Source: Panulirus ornatus (lineage: Eukaryota > Arthropoda > Malacostraca > Decapoda > Palinuridae). From it: DNA of 64,000 nucleotides. The stretch covers positions 2,170,701 to 2,234,700 of the forward strand of contig NC_092262.1 in NCBI RefSeq assembly GCF_036320965.1, read 5' to 3'. Numbering within the stretch: position 1 is the first letter of the stretch; every line of letters begins with the position of its first letter. Below are positions 1-18,660 of the stretch, piece by piece. A program made the position numbers and the translations under genes. The notes under the pieces are model-generated. The model was not told where the DNA came from, made no database searches, and was given only the letters and a program-made list of their open reading frames with translations.

Positions 1-218
1 AGAAGAGGTAGTAAAAGCTTTGCGGAAGATGAAAGCCGGCAAGGCAGCAGGTTTGGATGGTATTGCAGTGGAATTTATTAAAAAAGGGGGTGACTGTATT
101 GTTGACTGGTTGGTAAGGTTATTTAATGTATGTATGACTCATGGTGAGGTGCCTGAGGATTGGCGGAATGCGTGCATAGTGCCATTGTACAAAGGCAAAG
201 GGGATAAGAGTGAGTGCT

Positions 219-221
<3 letters not shown>
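1..221 (+). mobile_element. RTE-like retrotransposon fragment (RT fingers region)
   Basis: In-frame coding from base 2 matches residues about 493-566 of the family ORF: the [12 protein letters not shown] segment, then [23 protein letters not shown]. This is the N-terminal part of the reverse transcriptase. The reading frame is open, but the copy ends abruptly where the codons for Ser-Asn run into (TA)n at 222. It continues beyond the left edge of the window. The sense strand ends, rather than starts, at (TA)n, as does the inverted arm of the copy at 4131-6710, so it may be the inverted arm of a similar insertion. Confidence 0.9.

Positions 222-283
<62 letters not shown>
222..283. repeat. (TA)n microsatellite
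   Basis: About 62 bp of uninterrupted TA, followed by a T run to 297 that is the reversed A-rich tail of the next RTE copy. It joins a plus-strand RT fragment to a minus-strand RTE tail. Confidence 0.98.
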
Positions 284-297
<14 letters not shown>

Positions 298-1286
298 GCT
301 TTGTCGCTGTCTCCCGCGTTTGTGAGGTAGCGCAAGGAAACACCCGAAAGAAATGGCCCAATGCACCCCCATACACATGTATATACATACGTCCACACAC
401 GCAAATATACATACCTACACAGCTTTCCATGGTTTACCCAGACGCTTCACATGCTTTGATTCAATCCACTGACAGCACGTCAACCCCGGTATACCACATC
501 GCTCCAATTCACTCTTCCTTGCCCTCCTTTCACCCTCCTGCATGTTCAGGCCCCGATCACACAAAATCTTTTTCACTCCATCTTTACACCTCCAATTTGG
601 TCTCCCTCTTCTCCTCGTTCCCTCCACCTCCGACACTTATATTCTCTTGGTCAATCTTTCCTCACTCATTCTCTCCATGTGCCCGAACCATTTCAAAACA
701 CCCTCTTCTGCTCTCTCAACCACGCTCTTTTTATTACCACACATCTCTCTTACCCTTACGTTACTTACTCGATCAAACCACCTCACACCACACATTGTCC
801 TCAAACATCTCATTTCCAGCACATCCATGCTCATGCGCACAACTCTATCCATAGCCCACGCCTCGCAACCATACAACATTGTTGGAACCACTATTCCTTC
901 AAACATACCCATTTTTGCTTTCCGAGATAATGTTCTCGACTTCCACACATTCTTCAAGGCTCCCAGAATTTTCGCCCCCTCCCCCACCCTATGATCCACT
1001 TCCGCTTCCATGGTTCCATCCGCTGCCAGATCCACTCCCAGATATCTAAAACACTTCACTTCCTCCAGGTTTTCTCCATTTAAACTCACCTCCCAGTTCA
1101 CTTGACCCTCAACCCTACTGTACCTAATAACCTTGCTCTTATTCACATTTACTCTTAGCTTTCTTCTTTCATATACTTTAACAAACTCAGTCACCAGCTT
1201 CTGCAGTTTTTTCACATGAATCAGCCACCAGCGCTGTATCATCAGCGAACAACCACTGACTCACTTCCCAAGCTCTCTCATCCCCA
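284..1286 (-). mobile_element. RTE-like retrotransposon, 3' part, decayed
   Basis: On the minus strand this holds residues about 731-998 and the short-type 3' tail (about 284-479). The family stop codon lies at 480-482. The C-terminal marker YGCEAWAMD and the RRRGRPNWR segment are readable. Lesions seen: a nonsense change where the consensus KRIYVSE has Tyr (near 635), a 2-bp loss near 508, and a small insertion near 1208 beside the CEKLQKL codons. The 5' side is lost in the gap at 1287. It cannot encode a working protein. Confidence 0.93.
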
Positions 1287-1386
1287 NNNNNNNNNNNNNN
1301 NNNNNNNNNNNNNNNNNNNNNNNNNNNNNNNNNNNNNNNNNNNNNNNNNNNNNNNNNNNNNNNNNNNNNNNNNNNNNNNNNNNNNN
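1287..1386. other. Assembly gap, 100 N
   Basis: Exactly 100 N, the usual placeholder for a gap of unknown size. Minus-strand RTE sequence lies to the left and plus-strand RTE sequence to the right, so orientation flips across the gap. Confidence 0.99.
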
Positions 1387-2303
1387 TTGGTCGAGGTGGT
1401 GTGCAAAGTGAGAGGGTTAGGGAAAATGATTTGGTAAACAGAGATGAGGTAGTAAAAGCTTTGCGGAAGATGAAAGCCGGCAAGGCAGCAGGTTTGGATG
1501 GTATTGCAGCGGAATTTATTAAAAAAGGGTTTGACTGTATTATTGACTGGTTGGTAAGGGTATTTGATGTATGTATGACTTATGGTGAGGTGTCTGAGGA
1601 TTGGCGGAATGCGTGCATAGTGCCATTGTACAAAGGCAAAAGGGATAAGAGTGAGTGCTCAAATTACAGAGGTATAAGTTTGTTGAGTATTCCTGGTAAA
1701 TTATATGGGAGGGTATTAATTGAGAGGGTGAAGACATGTACAGAGCATCAGATTGGGGAAGAGGAGTGTGGTTTCAGAAGTGGTAGAGGATGTGTGGATT
1801 AGGTGTTTGCTTTGAAGAATGTATGTGAGAAATACTTAGAAAAGCAAATGGATTTGTATGTAGCATTTATTTACCTGGAGAAGGTATATGATAGAGTTGA
1901 TAGGGATGCTCTGTGGAAGGTATTAAGAATATATGGTGTGGGAGGCAAGTTGTTAGAAGCAGTGAAAAGTTTTTATCGAGGATGTAAGGCATGTGTACGT
2001 GTTGGAAGAGAGGAAAGTGATAGGTTCTCAGTGAATGTAGGTTTGCGGCAGGGGTGTGTGATGTCTCCATGGTTGTTTAATTTGTTTATGGATGGGGTTG
2101 TTATCGAGGTAAATGCAAGAGTTTTCGAAAGAGGGGCAAGTATGAAGTCTGTTGGGGATGAGAGAGCTTGGGAAGTGAGTCAGTGGTTGTTCGCTGATTA
2201 TACACCGCTGGTGTCTGATTCATATGAGAAACTGCAGAAGCTGGTGATTGAGTTTGGTAAAGTGTGTGAAAGAAGAAAGTTAAGAGTAAATGTGAATAAG
2301 AGC
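1387..2303 (+). mobile_element. RTE-like retrotransposon, central RT fragment, decayed
   Basis: Covers residues about 475-779 on the plus strand. A nonsense codon (TAG for the Gln of VDQVFALKN) lies at 1800-1802. The catalytic box reads FADYT instead of FADDT, so one of the two metal-binding Asp residues is lost. The copy ends at codons VNVNKS followed by a TA-rich stretch (2305-2320). The same end point is found in the copy at 57077-59441, so the two share this truncation. Confidence 0.92.
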
Positions 2304-2304
2304 A

Positions 2305-4130
<1,826 letters not shown>

Positions 4131-5794
4131 ATTTATTTATTTATTTATTTTGCTTTATCGCTGTCTCCCGCGTTAGCGAGGTAGCGTAAGGAAACAGACG
4201 ATAGAATGGCCCAATCCGCCCACATACACATATATATATATACATACATGTCCACACACGCACAATATACATACCTATACATCTCAATGTACACATATAT
4301 ATACACACACAGACATATACATATATACACATGTACATAATTCATACTGTCTGCCTTTATTTGTTCCCATCGCCACCTCGCCACACATGGAATAACAACC
4401 CCCTCCCCCCCTCATGTGTGCGAGGTAGCGCTAGGAAAAACACCAAAGGCCCCATTCGTTCACACTCAGTCTCTAGCTGTCATGTAATAATTCACCGAAA
4501 CCACAGCTCCCTTTCCACATCGAGGCCCCACACACTTTGCATGGTTTACCCCAGACGCTTCACATGCCCTGGTTCAATACATTGACAGCACGTCGACCCC
4601 GGTATACCACATCGTTCCAATTCACTCTATTCCTTGCACGCCTTTCACCCTCCTGCATGTTCAGGCCACGATCACTCAAAATGTTTTTCACTCCATCTTT
4701 CCACCTCCAATTTGGTCTCCCACTCCTCCTCGTTCCCTCCACCTCTGACACATATATCCTCTTGGTCAATCTTTCCCCACTCATTCTCTCCATGTGACCA
4801 AACCATTTCAAAACACCCTCTTCTGCTCTGTCAACCACACTCTTTTTATTTCCTCACATCTCTCTTACCCTTACATTACTTTCTCGATCAAACCACCTCA
4901 CACCACATATTGTCCTCAAACTTATCATTTCCAGCACATCCACCCTCGTGCGCACAACCCTATCCATAGCCCACGCCTCGCAACCATAAAATATTGTTGG
5001 AACCACTAATACTTCAAACATACCCATTTTTGCTTTCCGAGATAATGTTCTCGACTTCCAAACATTCTTCAAGGCTCCCAGAATTTTCGCCTCCTCCCCA
5101 CCCTATGATTCACTTCCGCTTCCATGGTTCCATCCGCTGCCAGATCCACTCTCAGATATCTAAAAAACTTTACTTCCTCCAGCTTTTCTCCATTCAAACT
5201 TACCTCCTAATTGACTTGTCCCTCAACCCTACTGTACCTAATAACCTTGCTCTTATTCACATTTACTCTTAACTTTCTTCTTTCACACACTTTACCAAAC
5301 TCAGTCACCAGCTTCTGCAGTTTCTCACATGAATCAGCCCCCAGCTCTGTATCATCAGCGAAAAACAACTGACTCACTTCCCAAGCTCTCTCATCCACAA
5401 CAGACTGCATACTTGCCCATCTTTCCAAAAGTCTTGAATTCATCTCCCTAACAATCCCATCCATAAACAAATTAAACAACCATGGAGGCATCACACACCC
5501 CTGCCGCAAACCTACATTCACTGAGAACCAATCACTTTCCTCTCTTCCTACACGTACACATGCCTTACATCCTCGATAAAAATTTTCAGTGCTTCTAACA
5601 ACTTCCCTCCCACACCATATATTCTTAATACCTTCCACAGAGCATCTCTATCAACTCTATCATATGCCTTCTCCTGATCCATAAATTTGTTTTTCTAAGT
5701 ATTTCTCGCATACATTCTTCAAAGCAAACACCTGATCCACACATCCTATACCACTTCTGAAACCACACTGCTCTTCCCCAATCTGATGCTCTGT

Positions 5795-5796
<2 letters not shown>
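4131..5796 (-). mobile_element. RTE-like retrotransposon, long-tail type, 3' arm of an inversion
   Basis: On the minus strand this runs from residue about 592 to the C-terminus and a long 3' UTR (4131-4559) ending in a TTTA tandem (4131-4150). The stop is at 4560-4562. This subfamily reads through the family stop because the bases after Tyr-Arg-Gly differ, which adds a tail ending LNQGM. Several frameshifts (for example near 4850 and 5100) make it a pseudogene. At 5795-5796 it joins the next feature head to head. Confidence 0.9.

Positions 5797-6968
<1,172 letters not shown>

Positions 6969-7061
<93 letters not shown>
6969..7061. repeat. (TA)n microsatellite
   Basis: About 93 bp of TA directly between a non-autonomous element and a PLE. 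In the duplicate block an RTE fragment (25924-26725) lies at this position. Confidence 0.98.
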
Positions 7062-11296
<4,235 letters not shown>

Positions 11297-14200
11297 TTTT
11301 TTTTTCCCTTTTTTTGCTTTGTCGCTGTCTCCCGCGTTTCCGAGGTAGCGCAAGGAAACAGACGAAAGAAATGGCCCAACCCACCCCCATACACATGTAT
11401 ATACATACGTCCACACACGCAAATATACATACCTAGACAACATTCCATGGTTTACCCCAGACGCTTCACCTGCCCTGATTAAATCCACTGACAGCACGTC
11501 AACCCCGGTGTACCACATCGATCCAATTCACTCTATTCCTTGCCCTCCTTTAACCCTCCTTCATGTTCAGGCCCCGATCACACAAAATCTTTTTCACTCC
11601 ATCTTTCCACCTCCATTTTGGTCTCCCACTTCTCCTCGTTCCCTCCACCTCCGACACATATATCCTCTTGGTCAATCTTTCCTCATTCAATCTCTCCATG
11701 TGCCCAAACCATTTCAAAACACCCTCTTCTCCTCTCTCAACCACGCTCTTTTTCTTTCCACACATCTCTCTTACCCTTACGTTACTTACTCGATCAAAGC
11801 ACCTCACACCATACATTGTCCTCAAACATCTCATTTCCAGTACATCCATTCTCCTGCGCACAACTCTATCCATAGCCCACGCCTCGCAACCATACAACAC
11901 TGTTGGAACCACTATTGATTCAAACATACCCATTTTTGCTTTCCGAGAAAATGTTCTCGACTTCCACACATTCTTCAAGTCTCCCAGAATTTTCGCCCCC
12001 TCCCCCACCCTATGATCCACTTCCGCTTCCATGGTTCCATCCGCTGCCAGATCCACTCCCAGATATCTAAAACGCTTTACTTCCTACAGTTTTTTTTCAT
12101 TCAAACTTACCTCGCAATTGACTTGACCCTCAACACTACTGTACCTAATAACCTTGCTCTTATTCACATTTCTGTTAACTTTCTTCTTTCACACACTTTA
12201 CCAAACTCAGTCACCAGGTTCTTCAGTTTCTCACATGAATCAGACACCATCGCTGTATCATCAGCGAACAACAACTGACTCACTTCCCAAGCTCTCTCAT
12301 CCACAACAGACTTCATACTTGCCCCTCTTTCCAAAACTCTTGCATTCACCTCAATAACAACCTCATCCATAAACAAATTAAACAACCATGGAGACATCAC
12401 ACACCCCTGCCGTAAACCTATATTCACTGAGAACCAATCACTTTCCTCTCTTCCTACACGTACACATGCATTACATCCTCGATAAAAACTTTTCACTGCT
12501 TCTAACAACTTTCCTCCAACACCATATATTCTTAATACCTTCCACAGAGCATTTCTATCAACTCTATCATATGCCTTCTCCAGATCCATAAATGCTACAT
12601 ACAAATCCATTTGCTTTTCTAAGTATTTCTCACATACATTCTTCAAAGCAAACACCTGATCCACACATCCTCTACCACTTCTGAAACCACAGTGCTCTTC
12701 CCCAATATGATGCTCTGTACATGCCTTCACCCTCTCAGTCAATACCCTCCCATATAATTTACCAGGAATATTCAACAAACTTATACCTCTGTAATTTGAG
12801 CACTCACTCTTATCCCCTTTGCCTTTGTACAATGGCACTATGCACGCATTCCGCCAATCCTCAGGTACCTCACCATGAGTCATACATGCATTAAATAACT
12901 TTACCAACCAGTCAATAATACAGTCACCCCCTTTTTTAATAAATTCCACCGCAATACCATCCAAACCTGCTGCCTTGCCGACTTTCATCTTCCGCAAAGC
13001 TTTTGCTACGTCTTCTCTGTTTACCAAATCATTTTCCCTAACCCTCTCACTTTGCACACCACCTCGACCAAAACACCCTATATCTGCCACTCTATCATCA
13101 AACACATTCAACAAACCTTCAAAATACTCACTCCATCTCCTTCTCACATCACCACAACTTGTTATCACCTCCCCCATTTGCGCCCTTCACTGAAGTTCCC
13201 ATTTGCTCCCTTGTCTTACGCACTTTATTTACCTCCTTCCAGAACATCTTTTTATTCTCCCTAAAATTTAATGATACTCTCTCACCCAAACTCTCATTTG
13301 CCCTCTTTTTCACCTCTTGCACCTTTCTCTTGACCTCCTGTCTCTTTCTTTTATACATCTCCCACTCAATTGCATTTTTTCCCTGCAAAAATCGTCGAAA
13401 TGCCTCTCTCTTCTCTTTCACTAATAATCTTACTTCTTCATCCCACCACTCACTACCCTTTCTAATCAACCCACCTCCCACTCTTCTCATGCCACAAGCA
13501 TCTTTTGCGCAATCCATCCCATTCCTCCCACACTCCCCTTACTTCCATTGTTCTCACCTTTTTCCATTCTGTACTCAGTCTCTCCTGGTACTTCCTGATA
13601 CAAGTCTCCTTCCCAAGCTCACTTACTCTCACCACCCTCTTTACCCCAACATTCACTCTTCTTTTCTGAAAACCCATAAAAATCTTCACCTTAGACTCCA
13701 CAAGATAATGATCAGACATCCCTCCACTAGCACCTCTCAGCACATTAACATCAAAAAGTCTCTCTTTCGCGCGCCTGTCAATTAACACGTAATCCAATAA
13801 CGCTCTCTGGCCATCTCTCCTACTTGCATACGTATACTTATGTATATCACGCTTTTTAAACCAGGTATTCCCAATCACCAGTACTTTTTCAGCACATAAA
13901 TCTACAAGCTCTTCACCATTTCCATTTACAACACTGAACACCCCATGTATACCAATTATTCCCTCAACTGCCACATTACTCACCTTTGCATTCAAATCAC
14001 CTATCACTATAACCCGGTCTCGTGCATCAAAACCACTAACACACTCATTCAGCTGCTCCCAAAACACTTGCCTCTCATGATCTTTCTTCTCATGCGCAGG
14101 TGCATATGCACCAATAATCACCCATCTCTCTCCATCAACTTTCAGTTTTACCCATATTAATCGAGAATTTACTTTCTTACATTCTATCACATACTCCCAC

Positions 14201-14601
14201 GACTCCTGTTTCAGGTGTACTGCTATTCCTTTCCTTGCTCTTTTCCTCTCACTACCCCCTGACTTTACTCCCAAGACATTCCCAAATCACTCTTCCACTT
14301 CACCCTTGAGCTCCGTTTCACTCAGAGCCAAAACATCCAGGTTCCTTTCCTCAAACATACTACCTATCTCTCCTTTTTTCACATCTTGGTTACATCCACA
14401 AACATTTAGGCACCCCAGTCTGAGCCTTCTAGGAGGATGAGCACTCCCCGCATGACTCCTTCTTCTGTTTCCAATTTTAGAAAGTTAAAAAAAGAATACA
14501 AGGAGGGGATGATTTCTGGCCCCCCGCTCCCGTCCCCTCTAGTCGGCTTCTACGACACGCGAAGAATGCGTGGGAAGTATTCTTTCACCCCTATCCCCAG
14601 G

Positions 14602-14605
<4 letters not shown>
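11297..14605 (-). mobile_element. RTE-like retrotransposon, full length but decayed
   Basis: On the minus strand it has the 3' tail (from the T run at 11297), a coding region (about 11499-14475) and the 5' UTR to 14605. Lesions: start codon ATG changed to ATT; stop before FGN near 14288; loss of about 20 bp around residues 321-327 (near 13517); an extra base near 13170; a break near 12164; and a nonsense codon at Glu after NMKEG near 11550. RT boxes [11 protein letters not shown] and FADDT remain. The copy at 27846-31158 has the same lesions, so both descend from one duplicated insertion. Confidence 0.93.

Positions 14606-14643
<38 letters not shown>
14606..14643. repeat. (TA)n microsatellite, short
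   Basis: 38 bp of TA between the 5' UTR of one minus-strand RTE and the tail of the next. The duplicate at 31159-31184 is 26 bp, so the tract changed length after duplication. Confidence 0.97.
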
Positions 14644-14646
<3 letters not shown>

Positions 14647-17509
14647 TTTATTATTATACTTTGTCGCTGTCTCCCGCGTTTGCGAGGTAGCGCAAGGAAA
14701 CAGACGAAAGAAATGGCCACCCCCCCATACACATGTACATACATACGTCCACACACGCAAATATACATACCTACACAGCTTTCCATGGTTTACCCCAGAC
14801 TCTTCACATGCCTTGCTTCAATCCACTGACAGCACGTCAACCCCGGTATACCACATCGCTCCAATTCACTCTATTCCTTGCCCTCCTTTCACCCTCCTGC
14901 ATGTTCAGGCCCCGATCACACAAAATCTTTTTCACTCCACCTTTCCACCTCCAATTTGGTCTCCCTCTTCTCCTTGTTCCCTCCACCTCCGACACATATA
15001 TCCTCTTGGTCAATCTTTCCTCACTCATTCTCTCCATGTGCCCAAACCACTTCAAAACACCCTCTTCTGTTCTCTCAACCACGCTCTTTTTATTTCCACA
15101 CATCTCTCTTACCCTTACGTTACTCACTCGATCAAACCACCTCACACCACACATTGTCCTCAAACATCTCATTTCCAGCACATCCATCCTCCTGCGCACA
15201 ACTCTATCCATAGCCCACGCCTCGCAACCATACAACATTGTTGGAACCACTATTCCTTCAAACATACCCATTTTTGCTTTCCGAGATAATGTTCTCGACT
15301 TCCACACATTCTTCAAGGCCCCCAGGATTTTCGCCCCCTCCCCCACCCTATGATCCACTTCCGCTTCCATGGTTCCATCCGCTGCCAGATCCACTCCCAG
15401 ATATCTAAAACACTTCACTTCCTCCAGTTTTTCTCCATTCAAACTCACCTCCCAATTGACTTGACCCTCAACCCTACTGTACCTAATAACCTTGCTCTTA
15501 TTCACATTTACTCTTAACTTTCTTCTTCCACACACTTCTCCAAACTCAGTCACCAGCTTCTGCAGTTTCTCACATGAATCAGCCACCAGCGCTGTATCAT
15601 CAGCGAACAACAACTGACTCACTTCCCAAGCTCTCTCATCCCCAACAGACTTCATACTTGCCCCTCTTTCCAAAACTCTTGCATTTACCTCCCTAACAAC
15701 CCCATCCATAAACAAATTAAACAACCATGGAGACATCACACACCCCTGCCGCAAACCTACATTCACTGAGAACCAATCACTTTCCTCTCTTCCTACACGT
15801 ACACATGCCTTACATCCTCGATAAAAACTTTTCACTGCTTCTAACAACTTGCCTCCCACACCATATATTCTTAATACCTTCCACAGAGCATCTCTATCAA
15901 CTCTATCATATGCCTTCTCCAGATCCATAAATGCTACATACAAATCCATTTGCTTTTCTAAGTATTTCTCACATACATTCTTCAAAGCAAACACCTGATC
16001 CACACATCCTCTACCACTTCTGAAACCGCACTGCTCTTCCCCAATCTGATGCTCTGTACATGCCTTCACCCTCTCAATCAATACCCTCCCATATAATTTA
16101 CCAGGAATACTCAACAAACCTATACCTCTGTAATTTGAGCACTCACTCTTATCCCCTTTGCCTTTGTACAATGGCACTATGCACGCATTCCGCCAATCCT
16201 CAGGCACCTCACCATGAGTCATACATACATTAAATAACCTTACCAACCAGTCAACAATACAGTCACCCCCTTTTTTAATAAATTCCACTGCAATACCATC
16301 CAAACCTGCTGCCTTGCCGGCTTTCATCTTCCGCAAAGCTTTTACTACCTCTTCTCTGTTTACCAAATCATTTTCCCTAACCCTCTCACTTTGCACACCA
16401 CCTCGACCAAAACACCCTATATCTGCCACTCTGTCATCAGACACATTCAACAAACCTTCAAAATACTCATTCCATCTCCTTCTCATATCACCGCTACTTG
16501 TTATCACCTCCCCATTTACGCCCTTCACTGAAGTTCCCATTTTCTCCCTTGTCTTACGCACCCTATTTACCTCCTTCCAGAACATCTTTTTATTCTCCCT
16601 AAAATTTACTGATAGTCTCTCACCCCAACTCTCATTTGCCCTTTTTTTCACCTCTTGCACCTTTCTCTTGACCTCCTGTCTCTTTCTTTTATACTTCTCC
16701 CACTCAATTGCATTTTTTCCCTGCAAAAATCGTCCAAATGCCTCTCTCTTCTCTTTCACTAATACTCTTACTTCTTCATCCCACCACTCACTACCCTTTC
16801 TAAACAGCCCACCTCCCACTCTTCTCATGCCACAAGCATCTTTTGCGCAATCCATCACTGATTCCCTAAATACATCCCATTCCTCCCCCACTCCCCTTAC
16901 TTCCATTGTTCTCACCTTTTTCCATTCTGTACACAGTCTCTCTTGGTACTTCCCCACACAGGTCTCCTTCCCAAGCTCACTTACTCTCACCACCTTCTTC
17001 ACCCCAACATTCACTCCTCTTTTCTGAAAACCCATACTAATCTTCACCTTAGCCTCCACAAGATAATGATCAGACATCCCTCCAGTTGCACCTATCAGCA
17101 CATTAACATCCAAAAGTCTCTCTTTCGCACGCCTGTCAATTAACACGTAATCCAATAACGCTCTCTGGCCATCTCTCCTACGTACATAAGTATACTTATG
17201 TATATCTCGCTTTTTAAACCAGGTATTCCCAATCATCAGTCCTTTTTCAGCACATAAATCTACAAGCTCTTCACCATTTCCATTTACAACACTGAACACC
17301 CCATGCATACCAATTATTCCCTCAACTGCCACATTACTCACCTTTGCATTCAAATCACCCATCACTATAACCCGGTCTCGTGCATCAAAACCGCTAACAC
17401 ACTCATTCAGCTGCTCCCAAAACACTTGCCTCTCATGATCTTTCTTCTCATGCCCAGGTGCATATGCACCAATAATCACCCACCTCTCTCCATCAACTTT
17501 CAATTTTAC

Positions 17510-17512
<3 letters not shown>
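14644..17512 (-). mobile_element. RTE-like retrotransposon, 5' truncated
   Basis: Short-type 3' tail (14644-14836) and coding sequence up to codon Trp108, where it meets (TA)n. The 3' part matches the copy at 31185-34494 (same unusual tail start with TTATTATTATAC and the same missing bases before CCCCCCATAC). The 5' part matches the copy at 37310-40202 instead (LFRKGSEWW, SVNFRENKK, LLNVSDD and the same Trp108 end point). It looks like a mosaic. Confidence 0.93.
14837..17512 (-). CDS. Endonuclease-reverse transcriptase, N-terminally truncated, open frame
   Basis: An uninterrupted frame of 891 family codons (residues 108-998) ending at the normal stop (14837-14839). The frame continues upstream into (TA)n, which translates as Tyr-Ile repeats to 17635. 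The endonuclease lacks its first third, including LNVCG and LSETK, so it should be inactive as a nuclease; GDLNAK and SDHYLV remain. The RT domain is complete: [44 protein letters not shown]. The C-terminal [13 protein letters not shown] is present. There is no sign of a promoter or of a start codon inside element sequence, so translation is doubtful. Confidence 0.85.

Positions 17513-17603
<91 letters not shown>
17513..17603. repeat. (TA)n microsatellite
   Basis: About 91 bp of TA. It joins the Trp108 truncation point of an RTE copy to a non-autonomous element. Confidence 0.98.
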
Positions 17604-17606
<3 letters not shown>

Positions 17607-17846
17607 TCTTTTTTTTCTTTCAAACTATTCGCCATTTCCCGCGTTAGCGAGGTAGCGTTAAGAACAGAGAACTGGGCCTTTGAAGGAATATCCTCACCTG
17701 GCCCCCTTCTCTGTTCCTTCTTTTGAAAAATTAAAAAAAAAACGAGAGGGGAGGATTTCCAGCCCCCCGCTCCCTCCCCTTTTAGTCGCCTTCTACGACA
17801 CGCAGGGAATACGTGGGAAGTATTCTTTCTCCCCTATCCCCAGGGA

Positions 17847-17847
<1 letters not shown>
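17604..17847 (-). mobile_element. Non-autonomous RTE-associated element, full
   Basis: About 245 bp bounded by (TA)n on both sides. On the minus strand it begins with the CCCTGGGGATAGG start shared with the RTE 5' UTR, runs through GTCGTAGAAGGCGACTAAAA and a T run, then the inverted-repeat region, and ends with the CTACCTCGCTAACGCGGGA hairpin and A-rich tail. It has no coding capacity. Confidence 0.82.

Positions 17848-17936
<89 letters not shown>
17848..17936. repeat. (TA)n microsatellite
   Basis: About 89 bp of TA at the edge between transposon-derived sequence and the non-transposon stretch that follows. Confidence 0.98.
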
Positions 17937-17941
<5 letters not shown>

Positions 17942-18660
17942 TCATACCATCCTCCCCGTGACCTCCTTATGTGAGGGATGAGTGCAGGCTAACTGAGGAA
18001 CAAGTGCTGTGTCTTCTGTAAGGAAGTTGCATCGTGCGCATTAGGGGGTCTTGCGATATGGTGCATCAGTCTGGAGAGATGGGTAGTGCCCGGGTCGAGG
18101 GCGAGAAAGCATAAACCGTACATACCTGGGGAGTGTAGTTTCAGATGGGTAAGAGTCTTGAGCGGAGAGGAATTTAAGAGTGGGTTGGGAAGACGATTGT
18201 TTAAGGCTTCTTAAGCCCTTACAGTGTGCTTGTGTTTTCTCAATGTTGTGTTCGTTGAGGACGGAGCCAGCTACAAGTATTGGTTGTTGGTAAGAAGAGA
18301 AAGTACCTTATTCATATTTTGGGGCTGGTGGTTAAACTATGAAGTGGATTGAGAGGAAGGGGTCCGGTGCTCCTGCACAGAAATGAGGTCAGTTTTGGTG
18401 TTGTCGTAGTTGTGCAGACGCTAAATGTTTGTGGTTGTGAGGCCGGGCAATCACAGTTCTGGGTGTTATATTTTGTGTGATTTATTCTTTTATTTGTCAA
18501 CAACGTGGATGACTATGGAGGTGAGGCGTAGTTTAGGGTGGAGCGGGTGATGTGTCTGTAGGGGATACCAAGAGATTCCTGGACGTGCCCGAAATTTGAA
18601 CAGGCATGTGTTCTGAGGACGTTTGTGGCCGGCCCCTTGTGTTGATGTCTGTGCCTTATC
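17937..18660. other. Unassigned sequence without recognisable coding or transposon content
   Basis: Moderately G-rich sequence of mixed composition. No RTE, PLE or non-autonomous element similarity was seen on either strand. The longest open frame I noted (18312-18503, minus) is short and low in information. I saw no tRNA, rRNA or snRNA signature. It could be genuine host sequence or an old unrecognised repeat. Confidence 0.6.

Noticed and set aside
4131..4565. Host gene 3' UTR or separate repeat
   Set aside because: The same sequence follows the RTE stop codon in three copies (4131, 25095, 55567), so it is the long RTE tail.
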